A DNA stretch of 64,000 nt from Thiolinea disciformis DSM 14473 (lineage in GTDB: Bacteria; Pseudomonadota; Gammaproteobacteria; Thiotrichales; Thiotrichaceae), in contig NZ_AQVE01000010.1 of assembly GCF_000371925.1 (NCBI RefSeq), forward strand, positions 59,319-123,318, in the 5' to 3' direction. Numbering within the stretch: position 1 is the stretch's first letter; every line of letters starts with the position of its first letter. The notes below the pieces were generated by a model, which was not told the origin of the DNA, searched no databases, and was given only the letters and a program-made list of their open reading frames with translations. Of this stretch, positions 10,583 through 17,791 are shown one piece after another. A program made the translations under genes and the position numbers.

Positions 10583-10647
10583 AGCACTTGTGGTTACATA
10601 GGTACATGACTCCTCCTCTCCTCCAATCATATACCACTGCAAGTGCT
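10583..10647. ncRNA. Long hairpin with a 15-nt CU-only loop tract (candidate sRNA or 3' UTR element)
   Basis: AGCACTTG (10583-10590) pairs with CAAGTGCT (10640-10647), and TGGT/ACCA extends the stem inside. The loop carries CTCCTCCTCTCCTCC (10610-10624), which is anti-Shine-Dalgarno on the plus strand. Read on the minus strand, as the rluE 3' UTR, the loop shows four GGA triplets, the core of CsrA sites. A weak plus-strand promoter (TTGTGC-17-TAAGAT) lies about 50 bases upstream. Which strand is transcribed cannot be decided from sequence. Confidence 0.35.
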
Positions 10648-10665
10648 CTTTATTCTAACGGCCAG

Positions 10666-11202
10666 TTATACCTCACGGAACTGGCCGATTTCAAGCTCAT
10701 CTATTGACCAACTTCCCACGCGATACCGAATTAAGCGCAACGTTGGTAAGCCAACGGCTGCTGTCATGCGCCTTACCTGACGATTTCGCCCCTCAGAAAT
10801 GGTGAGAGCCAACCACGTCGTAGGTATCATTTTTCTTTCACGAATCGGTGGAATACGTTCCCATAACTGCGCTGGCTCAGCGATGAGTTCCACCTGCGCA
10901 GGGCGCGTCATACCATCATTTAGCATCACACCATTACGCAAAATACTGAGCACTTGATCGCTAGGAATGCCTTCCACCTGTACCCAATACGTTTTGCTAG
11001 TTTTATGGCGCGGATGAGTAATCCGTTGTTGCAAAGCACCATCGTCGGTTAACACGACTAAACCTTCGCTATCCCGATCCAAACGTCCTGCTGCATAAAC
11101 ATTAGGAATTGGAATAAAATCTTTTAATGTTTTACGCCCTTGCTCGTCGGTGAATTGACAAAGAACATCATAGGGTTTGTTAAATAAAATGAGGCGCGCC
11201 AC
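10666..11202 (-). CDS. rluE: 23S rRNA pseudouridine synthase RluE
   Basis: A 178-residue RsuA-family pseudouridine synthase. [10 protein letters not shown] opens the catalytic domain, and [17 protein letters not shown] holds the catalytic Asp. [23 protein letters not shown] is the family's C-terminal signature. The segment [15 protein letters not shown] and the [14 protein letters not shown] region match RluE, which modifies U2457 of 23S rRNA, rather than RsuA or RluB. There is no S4 domain, as expected for RluE. The stop of apbE and the start of this gene are adjacent, so the two are probably co-transcribed. Confidence 0.92.
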   Translation of the reverse strand: MARLILFNKPYDVLCQFTDEQGRKTLKDFIPIPNVYAAGRLDRDSEGLVVLTDDGALQQRITHPRHKTSKTYWVQVEGIPSDQVLSILRNGVMLNDGMTRPAQVELIAEPAQLWERIPPIRERKMIPTTWLALTISEGRNRQVRRMTAAVGLPTLRLIRYRVGSWSIDELEIGQFREV

Positions 11203-11203
11203 A

Positions 11204-12250
11204 CTACTGTTCCTGAATTAAGTATGGTTTAAAAGCTGCACTGGCTTCGCTGGCAAAACCTTGATCAGTACGCCAAATAAAATAAGCGGCTAACTGATGC
11301 TTTTGGGCAAAAGTACGCGCACGTTCCAAGCCTAAAGCCATTAGTAACGTGGCATACCCGTCTGCAAGCATGGTGTTCTCCGCAATTACCGAAACCGAAG
11401 CTAATACATTATCCACGGGATAACCTGTCTTAGGGTCAATGGTATGTGAGTAACGCTTGCCGTTTTGCTTAAAAAAATTTCGATAATCGCCCGAAGTTGC
11501 TAGCCCTTGGTTAGTCAATTTCACACCTTGCTGCACGACACGGCCCGTATCGTTCGGCTGCTCAATGGCAATACGCCATTCATCACCACGCGCACTTTTA
11601 CCCCACGTGGTCACTTCGCCGCCAACTTCTACCATACCATGGCGAATACCTTGCGACTCAAGGTATTGGCGTGCCTGATCAACACCGTAGCCTTTGGCAA
11701 TTGACGATAAGTCCACATAGAGATCGGGCTGTGATTTACGCAAAGCGGGGGGATGCTCGGTCACTTGCAGCTTCATATAACCAACACGCTTCAGGGCTGC
11801 TTGAATAGCGTCTGGGCTAGGGGCGATTGAATCACCCGCATGTTCGCCCGGCCCAAATCCCCATAAATTTACCAAGGGGCCTACAGTAATATCATAGGCA
11901 CCTTCGCTTTCCGTACTAAGCTGTAGAGCGATTGCCACCACTTTCGCCACATCCGGCCACACATAGACCCAATCCTTGCTAGTGGATTGGTTAAAACGTG
12001 ATAATTCAGAGTCCACTTGCCATGTGGACATGAGTGCATTAACGCGAATAAAGGTATCTTCCAGACCGCGTTGCAAGCTTTCCATGCTCCTCGTTTGCGG
12101 CTGCTCGGTCAGAGTGACATGCCAAGTAGTGCCCATGGTTTCACCTTGTAACTGCAAAGAATTCTCTGCACCACAAGCACTGAGCAATAAGAAACAAAAG
12201 CACCCCGCCAAAAACAGGCTGCTTTTAAAAAAAAGACCCCGCAAGCTCAC
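11204..12250 (-). CDS. apbE: FAD:protein FMN transferase ApbE
   Basis: Covalently attaches FMN to Thr residues of flavoproteins such as NqrB/C and RnfD/G in the periplasm. Motifs: [54 protein letters not shown] and the Mg-binding [14 protein letters not shown] lipobox (LLSAC) makes it an exported lipoprotein. The GTG at 12250 begins one base after the stop of the dynamin-like gene and gives a compact signal peptide; an ATG at 12301 would overlap that gene by 50 bases and give an unusually long n-region. I prefer the GTG, without a clear ribosome-binding site for either. Confidence 0.9.
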   Translation of the reverse strand: MSLRGLFFKSSLFLAGCFCFLLLSACGAENSLQLQGETMGTTWHVTLTEQPQTRSMESLQRGLEDTFIRVNALMSTWQVDSELSRFNQSTSKDWVYVWPDVAKVVAIALQLSTESEGAYDITVGPLVNLWGFGPGEHAGDSIAPSPDAIQAALKRVGYMKLQVTEHPPALRKSQPDLYVDLSSIAKGYGVDQARQYLESQGIRHGMVEVGGEVTTWGKSARGDEWRIAIEQPNDTGRVVQQGVKLTNQGLATSGDYRNFFKQNGKRYSHTIDPKTGYPVDNVLASVSVIAENTMLADGYATLLMALGLERARTFAQKHQLAAYFIWRTDQGFASEASAAFKPYLIQEQ

Positions 12251-12251
12251 A

Positions 12252-13697
12252 CTACTTTTTAGGGCTTGCTTGACCAGCCGAAGGATTGGTAAAGCGATCA
12301 TTCATGCGTTGAATTAAGTGATCAGCCGCATCACGAATCGCATCTAAATGACGACGTGTACGACTTGACCAACCGGAAGGAGTAGTTTGAATAATACTGC
12401 GCCAAGTGCCCGTACTTTTGCGGAAAGCACTGAGTAAACTACCGTAAACTTCGTTCTCACTCAGAGGTTTGCTTAAACGCTTAGCGACTTTGTTACGAAT
12501 AAAAAAGTGCAAGAGAAGCGCTAAAATAAGCGGAATACCAATCACCGCAGCAGCTAACAGTGGACTACCCCACAAATCCGTCCATGGAGGAGTAAAACTG
12601 CCGCCCTGCCAAAAACCCAACGACACACTTAGAATTAAGGCCAAGACACCTAAAGTTCCAAAGGCGATGGCATCCCAAATTAAGGTATTACGCCGCCAAC
12701 GTGCTAAGAGATTTTGCAAGTTAGGCATCGCTTGTTGTTCGATTTGGTTAGTAATAGATTCCATTGTGCCAATGATTCGATACACACGATCGGTATTGAC
12801 CGAATCCATACGGGTTAAAATACGCTCATAATCGGCATTACGTTTTGCCACATAACGTGCCCATACTTTTTCATCCTGTACTGGCACAGCCACTTTATCG
12901 TTAAACAATACAAAGAAACTGCCTGCGGACAAACCGTATTGAATCAGCGCTTTCTGCCATGAAGCAACGATGTCTTCTAAATTGTCTTCCCGTGCTGAGG
13001 TATCGATTTGATTCAAAATAAATAAAAATTTCGAGGAGTCATTGCGGCGTTGGGCACCACGTACTAAATGCTCCAAAGTATCTTGCATCGCGCCCGGTTC
13101 AGGATGACGCGCATCAAAAAATACTAAGACCAAATCAGATATATCAATAATATGATCCGTAATGCGCAAAATCGCGCGACGCTGCGCATCTGCATCAAAT
13201 CCGGGCGAGTCAATCAAAATCTTGCCACGCACCTGCTCACTAGGCACGACTTTCATTTGCAAATAATTATCGATTTTCGAGCCTTCGCCTGGTGCGACGT
13301 TCTCGATTTCCTCACTAATTTGATAGAACGGAAAGCGTGGATCTCCATCCAAGGCCAAACCGGGCAAGGTTTGCTGCTGTCCATCGGGGCTATAGGTAAT
13401 CACAGTAAAACGATCATCTACCGCTTGATTACCGGTGCGCTGTAAGTCCACACCCAAATAGGTATTGATAAAGCTCGATTTACCTGCTGAAAATGTTCCC
13501 AAAATAGAAATGAGCGGCCACCATGAAATACGGGTTGAATACGACTCACCCTGCTGTAATAAGCCTAATTTAATGGCCACACTATCGAGTTGACGATACT
13601 TATCAACCACATCAACAAGGGCTGGATTTTCGCGTTTCAAGTGTTCTTGGAGACGTTTTAAGCGCTGATCCATTCGCTTGGCAGGTGTAATACTCAT
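12252..13697 (-). CDS. Dynamin-like membrane GTPase
   Basis: A 481-residue GTPase with P-loop GTFSAGKS (67-74), a G3 motif DSPGFD (163-168) and a G4-type NQID (229-232). A basic helical N terminus precedes the G domain. A helical region (about 290-340) leads to two hydrophobic segments (about 345-365 and 380-397), followed by a basic C-terminal tail. This layout resembles bacterial dynamin/EHD-type proteins, which bind and remodel membranes. The two hydrophobic stretches would form a hairpin, leaving the GTPase in the cytoplasm. It lies 25 bases downstream of the coiled-coil protein gene, in the ParA/Met-rich locus. Substrate membrane and partners are unknown. Confidence 0.75.
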   Translation of the reverse strand: MSITPAKRMDQRLKRLQEHLKRENPALVDVVDKYRQLDSVAIKLGLLQQGESYSTRISWWPLISILGTFSAGKSSFINTYLGVDLQRTGNQAVDDRFTVITYSPDGQQQTLPGLALDGDPRFPFYQISEEIENVAPGEGSKIDNYLQMKVVPSEQVRGKILIDSPGFDADAQRRAILRITDHIIDISDLVLVFFDARHPEPGAMQDTLEHLVRGAQRRNDSSKFLFILNQIDTSAREDNLEDIVASWQKALIQYGLSAGSFFVLFNDKVAVPVQDEKVWARYVAKRNADYERILTRMDSVNTDRVYRIIGTMESITNQIEQQAMPNLQNLLARWRRNTLIWDAIAFGTLGVLALILSVSLGFWQGGSFTPPWTDLWGSPLLAAAVIGIPLILALLLHFFIRNKVAKRLSKPLSENEVYGSLLSAFRKSTGTWRSIIQTTPSGWSSRTRRHLDAIRDAADHLIQRMNDRFTNPSAGQASPKK

Positions 13698-13722
13698 CCT
13701 TTGTTATCTTCCTTTGCGATTC

Positions 13723-14379
13723 TTAATTCGTTTTTGCGGTCGACTCTGGTGGTGTCACCGTTGGGTTAGCTGCGCCCAATGCCGTAGACGGCGCATATGA
13801 TGGCATATAATAAGGATTAGCATAATAGGCAGGCGGTGGAATCACATACGGTGCATGGTTATCACTAGAACCAAACGGCATAAAGCTACTAAACATTTTC
13901 ATTGGCTTAGAAATATTGCGATTCATACTCCACATATCACGCTGCATATTATAAGTCGATACGGCCATATTTTGTGTTGAGCTATTCATTTGGCTCATAT
14001 CATTCGACATGCTGGCAATATTTTGACTCATCCCCTGAATATTTGCACTCATCTGATGAGTCGAGGCTACCATCTTGTCGATTTGCCCTGACAAATTGGT
14101 CATGCTTGCTGCAATATTATTCATATTACCTTGCATACTTTGATTCATGGAGCTAATCGTCAAGGTTAAGCGATGTACATCTGTGGTGAGTGATTGTACC
14201 AAGTAAAAACCATAAGCCGCCAAAATGACAAAGGCCACTAAGGATGGATAAACCAACATTTGTAAGGTGCGTGTAACTTGTACTTGTTGAGCTTGCGTTA
14301 AATTTTCTGATTGTTTATCAATAAGTTTTAGCTCTTGTTCCGGCTCTAAAACCGACTGTGGTTGAGTAGTTTCTGACAT
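13723..14379 (-). CDS. Membrane-anchored protein with a Met-core coiled coil
   Basis: A 218-residue protein: an acidic N terminus, one membrane segment (about 45-66), then a heptad-repeat region from about 70 to 155, then a Pro/Tyr-rich tail (PPPAYYANPYYMP). In nine consecutive heptads from MTNLSGQ to MWSMNRN, position d is Met in eight and Leu in one, and position a is mostly Ile/Met/Thr. Met-cored coiled coils of this length are unusual. N-in topology would place the coiled coil in the periplasm. GGAG precedes the start. A terminator upstream separates it from the Met-rich repeat gene, so it may have its own promoter. I do not recognise the family. Confidence 0.65.
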   Translation of the reverse strand: MSETTQPQSVLEPEQELKLIDKQSENLTQAQQVQVTRTLQMLVYPSLVAFVILAAYGFYLVQSLTTDVHRLTLTISSMNQSMQGNMNNIAASMTNLSGQIDKMVASTHQMSANIQGMSQNIASMSNDMSQMNSSTQNMAVSTYNMQRDMWSMNRNISKPMKMFSSFMPFGSSDNHAPYVIPPPAYYANPYYMPSYAPSTALGAANPTVTPPESTAKTN

Positions 14380-14429
14380 TCTCCACTAACTCCAAAACGA
14401 TAAGCCCGCTAGTTATTGAGCTTTTGGAT

Positions 14430-14470
14430 CAAAAAAACAACCCGTTTCGTCTCTCAGCGAAACCGGTTGT
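14430..14470 (-). terminator. Rho-independent terminator after the Met-rich repeat gene
   Basis: On the minus strand a stem pairing CAACCGGTTTCG with CGAAACGGGTTG (one mismatch, 8-nt loop) is followed by TTTTTTT. It divides the ParA-locus transcript from the coiled-coil/dynamin/apbE/rluE unit. Confidence 0.75.
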
Positions 14471-14545
14471 ATCACGAGTTTAGTGGTAATCGAGCAGAAC
14501 GCTATTGAGAGTACTCGATAGCGTATAGTTATTTGGGCTTAGCTA

Positions 14546-15805
14546 TTATTTTAGATACTTGCCAATTTCAGCCGCTTTATTAGCATCAATTGTTGCTGCA
14601 AAATTCTGAATGCCACGTAAAGATTCAGGGTGTTTTTCGGCTAACCAAGGTGCAATCTTGACGTAAATATCAACAGCTGCCATGCCATTGCCCTGTTTCC
14701 AGAATACATTGGCTAATTCACCTTGATAGGCAGCCTGGTCATCTTGCTTGAGTAAAGCTTGATAAAACTCAATCGAACGATCAAACTCTTGGCTCCAATA
14801 AGCCTCACGTGCTGCGCGCAACAAATCTTCAGGGCTCGATTGCACCGCCGTTTGTACACCCGCCATACCGGCCATTCCACTCATGCCTGACATTCCGGCC
14901 ATGCCGCCCATACCCGACATGCCACTTTGAGCTAACTGCTCAGCACCAGCCATACCTTGCATTCCACTCATACCCGACATGCCAGCCATACCGCCACTCA
15001 TGCCCTGCATTCCGCTCATCCCCGACATGCCAGCCATACCGCCACTCATGCCCTGCATTCCGCTCATCCCCGACATGCCAGCCATACCGCCACTCATGCC
15101 TTGCATTCCACTCATACCTGACATGCCAGCCATACCGCCACTCATGCCCTGCATTCCGCTCATACCCGACATGCCGGCCATACCACCACTCATGCCCTGC
15201 ATTCCACTCATACCCGACATGCCGGCCATACCACCACTCATGCCCTGCATTCCGCTCATACCCGACATGCCAGACATACCTGTTTGTGCAGCTGGCGCAC
15301 CCGCTTGAGCTGTATACGAAACCGAAGCGCCATCTGCGGTAGCAGTAGCATTAGTAACACCGGATGGATCATTAGTGGTATAGGTTACGATAGTTTGCCC
15401 AGCCGTTGCACCCGCATCGACTGCCTGATTAACCGCCCCCTGTACTTTATCCAAAGCACCTTGTGCTACGGCGCCACCCCCTGCCGCAACCGCCCCAGCC
15501 GTTGCTGTTACCTCACCTGAAACTGCGGCTGAAGTAGCTGCCATTTCTTGAGTAGCCGCAGCTTGCGCTTTATCTGCGCCATGTGCTTTTGCTTCACCGC
15601 CCTTAGTTTCATGACCCGCTTTGCCTTTTGCATCAGCGTGCATCTCACCTTTGCCACCTTTCGCTTCAGCAGCCTGATCGTTCTTATGTCCCCAGTCAGG
15701 AGCGGTCGCCAATAAAAAGATGGTTAATAATGCCAGTAATGCTACTAAGGCATCAGGCCGACGTAGCAACCACATACCTTTATCTTTCCAATCTTGTTTA
15801 TCCAT
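14546..15805 (-). CDS. Membrane-anchored Gly/Met tandem-repeat protein with C-terminal TPR-like region
   Basis: From the ATG at 15805, preceded by GAGGAG, the product is 419 residues. Order: cytoplasmic N terminus with Arg-Arg, one membrane segment (about 19-37), a charged Ala/Lys/Gly linker, an Ala/Thr-rich segment, then a Gly-Met-Ser repeat block of about 130 residues, then a helical C-terminal domain that reads as TPR-like (SPEDLLRAAREAYWSQEFDR onward). The repeat unit is 16 residues (GMSGMSGMQGMSGGMA). The C-terminal bulk should be periplasmic. The Met spacing (MxxM) recalls periplasmic copper-binding proteins, but also fits a low-complexity scaffold. It lies directly downstream of the ParA-like gene, and a terminator follows. 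The family is unknown to me. Confidence 0.7.
   Translation of the reverse strand: MDKQDWKDKGMWLLRRPDALVALLALLTIFLLATAPDWGHKNDQAAEAKGGKGEMHADAKGKAGHETKGGEAKAHGADKAQAAATQEMAATSAAVSGEVTATAGAVAAGGGAVAQGALDKVQGAVNQAVDAGATAGQTIVTYTTNDPSGVTNATATADGASVSYTAQAGAPAAQTGMSGMSGMSGMQGMSGGMAGMSGMSGMQGMSGGMAGMSGMSGMQGMSGGMAGMSGMSGMQGMSGGMAGMSGMSGMQGMSGGMAGMSGMSGMQGMSGGMAGMSGMSGMQGMAGAEQLAQSGMSGMGGMAGMSGMSGMAGMAGVQTAVQSSPEDLLRAAREAYWSQEFDRSIEFYQALLKQDDQAAYQGELANVFWKQGNGMAAVDIYVKIAPWLAEKHPESLRGIQNFAATIDANKAAEIGKYLK
14991..15278. repeat. Six tandem 48-bp repeats inside the Gly/Met-rich gene
   Basis: Units begin at 14991, 15039, 15087, 15135, 15183 and 15231, each exactly 48 bases and differing by only a few substitutions. 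Degenerate GMS/GMA triplets flank the array on both sides. As the period is a multiple of three, copy-number change alters protein length by 16 residues without shifting the frame. Confidence 0.95.
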
Positions 15806-15838
15806 GAACATCTCCTCTAAAATTTTGGTAGTAAATCA

Positions 15839-16465
15839 TTAACTGAGGTTATACAACTCTCGCCCCAAAGCGTCTACTTCAGCAGCGGCTTTTGAGCGAG
15901 GTTCCATTTCAAATACAGCCAGCCCTTCACTAAATGAGCGTCGATAGGTGGTACGCAAGTATAAACGGGTATTTAATACCCCAGTTAGACTAAGTAAACG
16001 TAAAGCTTCCAAGGTCTCATTGCTTTCACGCACAGCCGTATGCGTATCCGCGCGGTTCAACAAACCAAAAATAGCAACTTTTTTACCTTGGCGCACTTTT
16101 TCTATTGTTTTCAAGAAGCGTTGTGTCGCCCAAACATCAGCTTGGCTCGGCGTGACAGGGATAATAATACGATCCGCTACCGCTAAAGCAGCTTCTACCA
16201 TGGCCTGATTCGAGACCCCAACATCAATAATTGCATCCGTATTGTCTGGAATGTCGTCCAAACCATCCAATAGGTGGCGCGGTTTAATGGCTGGCAAATA
16301 GCCTTCCTCCGCCCGAATTTCAAACGCATCCGATGTCGTGGCTTGCGGATCTAAGTCGTAAACCACCACATGGACATTGCGACGCGTTGCTGACCACAGA
16401 GCCAGATTAAAAGCGACCGTACTTTTTCCAGTACCCCCTTTTAAATTACCAACGACTGTGATCAT
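15839..16465 (-). CDS. ParA/MinD-family positioning ATPase
   Basis: From the ATG at 16465 (GGACAAGG upstream) the product is 208 residues beginning MITVVGN. It has the deviant Walker A KGGTGKS (9-15) with the signature lysine, the switch-I-like YDLDPQATTS, and the Walker B-like IIDVG. NRADTHTAVRES and the C-terminal RRSFSEGLAVFEM complete a short ParA fold. There is no N-terminal DNA-binding helix, as in plasmid type Ib ParA and McdA-like ATPases that position cargo on the nucleoid. No parB or parS-like repeats are nearby, which argues against chromosome segregation. It sits between two Met-rich envelope protein genes, 13 bases after one and 33 bases before the other. Confidence 0.85.
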   Translation of the reverse strand: MITVVGNLKGGTGKSTVAFNLALWSATRRNVHVVVYDLDPQATTSDAFEIRAEEGYLPAIKPRHLLDGLDDIPDNTDAIIDVGVSNQAMVEAALAVADRIIIPVTPSQADVWATQRFLKTIEKVRQGKKVAIFGLLNRADTHTAVRESNETLEALRLLSLTGVLNTRLYLRTTYRRSFSEGLAVFEMEPRSKAAAEVDALGRELYNLS

Positions 16466-16478
16466 GACGCCTTGTCCT

Positions 16479-17774
16479 TTAGTGCTTGCAACTGCGCATT
16501 TTATCGCCACGCTCGCGCTCTTTACGTTCTGGGCATGCATCATGCATAGGACAACCACGATGGCCTTTACCCTGATGGCGTTGATGCATTCCCATACCAC
16601 GGAAACCAGCGGGTGGCATAATCATCACCGGAAAGCCGCCAGGTGCTACTTGTGCTTGCCCATTTGGATTCATTGGAACCACATACCAATATTGCACCAT
16701 AGGCTGCTGCGGATAAGGCATAGGCGGCATCATGTACTGTGGCTGAGGCATTCCCATGGGTGGCATTTGGCCATAAGGCGTTGGCATAGGCGGCATCGCA
16801 TAATGATGAGGCATAGCCATTTGTGGTGGGTTTGCCCACTGCTGACCTTCTAGCATTGCCATCGTCTGCTCCGTTTGCACGGGTGGAGCGGATGGTACAG
16901 TCATAGGCACACCTTCATTTAATTGCGGAACCATTTCCAATGCTGCATTAGGCGGGTTGTTGGGTGCAATAGGTGCTTGCGGCGCAGCTGGTACGACAGG
17001 CTGAGGCGGTATATCCGCTAACTGTGGAACCATTTCTAATGATGCTGGTGGTACTGACCCCGCATGGGTCGGTGCAGCAGGTTGTTGAGGTGCTGTCGCG
17101 GCTTGTGGTGCCGTGGGTGCACTTGGCGCAATAGGTTCCTCATTGAATTGTGGAACCATCTCCAAACTGGTCGCTGGAATTTGTACATTTTCAACAGGCG
17201 CAGCAGCTTGCGGAACGACAGCTTGAATAGCAGCAGCCGGTGGTACAGGAGCGGTCGGAGCTTGTGGTGCTGTCAAACTAGGCTGTGTTACCGGTGCTGG
17301 AGCGGGTGGCTCTAAGGCTGCCGTTGGTGCAACTGGTGCAGTGGGCACTTGTGCGGCCATTCCTGCTTGAGGCGCTTCAGGTGCAACTGGAACAACGGCG
17401 GGGGCAACCGGCGCTGTGGGCGCCTGTGCGGCCATTCCTACTTGAGGCACTTCAGGCGCAACTCGAACGGCGGCTGGGGCTACCAGCGCAGTGGACGCTT
17501 GTGCGGCCATTCCCGTCATCGGTGCAACTGGAACGGCGGCGGGGGCGACCGGTGCAGTGGGCGCTTGTGCAGCCATACCCGTCATCGGTGCAACCGGAGC
17601 TACATTCGTAGCTGTCCCATTCCCAGTAGCTGGAGTGGGTAGCGGCAAAGGGGCGGTTACAAAATCTGAAAAAGGTCCTGGTGGTGGTGGAGGCAAATCA
17701 CCGGCTTGCACGCCTAATGAAAATAGAGCGGCGGCAACAGCTAATGCCAAGGTTTTTTTATTAAAAAATTTCAT
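16479..17774 (-). CDS. Secreted Pro/Ala/Met-rich repeat protein
   Basis: The ATG at 17774, with GGAG eight bases upstream, gives 431 residues with a clear signal peptide (MKFFNKK, Ala-rich core, cleavage near VQAGD). Region 1 holds imperfect 22-25-residue repeats built around APTAPVAPAAVPVAP and GMAAQ. Region 2 has three copies of a short LEMVPQ motif at wide spacing. Region 3 (about 300-395) is Pro/Met/Tyr-rich (PPMPTPYGQMPPMGMPQ). The last 35 residues are rich in His, Cys, Lys and Arg. It looks intrinsically disordered and periplasmic or surface-located. Envelope proteins of sulfur inclusions are also secreted and low-complexity, but no direct homology is claimed. It is encoded just before the ParA-like gene. 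Confidence 0.7.
   Translation of the reverse strand: MKFFNKKTLALAVAAALFSLGVQAGDLPPPPPGPFSDFVTAPLPLPTPATGNGTATNVAPVAPMTGMAAQAPTAPVAPAAVPVAPMTGMAAQASTALVAPAAVRVAPEVPQVGMAAQAPTAPVAPAVVPVAPEAPQAGMAAQVPTAPVAPTAALEPPAPAPVTQPSLTAPQAPTAPVPPAAAIQAVVPQAAAPVENVQIPATSLEMVPQFNEEPIAPSAPTAPQAATAPQQPAAPTHAGSVPPASLEMVPQLADIPPQPVVPAAPQAPIAPNNPPNAALEMVPQLNEGVPMTVPSAPPVQTEQTMAMLEGQQWANPPQMAMPHHYAMPPMPTPYGQMPPMGMPQPQYMMPPMPYPQQPMVQYWYVVPMNPNGQAQVAPGGFPVMIMPPAGFRGMGMHQRHQGKGHRGCPMHDACPERKERERGDKMRSCKH
17353..17590. repeat. Imperfect 75/66-bp tandem repeats in the Pro/Ala-rich gene
   Basis: The GCGGCCATTCC-type landmark recurs at 17353, 17428, 17503 and 17569, giving spacings of 75, 75 and 66 bases (25, 25 and 22 codons). 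Units are diverged by scattered substitutions, so the array is older than the 48-bp array in the neighbouring gene. Confidence 0.8.
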
Positions 17775-17791
17775 AAATTCCACTCCTTAAA

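Noticed and set aside
14991..15278. CRISPR array
   Set aside because: Repeats are directly contiguous 48-bp coding units with no spacers and no cas genes nearby.
14809..15342. Long plus-strand frames rich in Pro/Cys across the Met-repeat gene
   Set aside because: They are the reverse-complement translation of the 48-bp repeats, which keep frames open because all units lack stops. No ribosome-binding site or family match.
15839..16600. Longer start for the ParA-like protein at 16600
   Set aside because: The added 45 residues overlap the upstream gene and lack homology; the ATG at 16465 begins exactly at the Walker A strand and has a ribosome-binding site.
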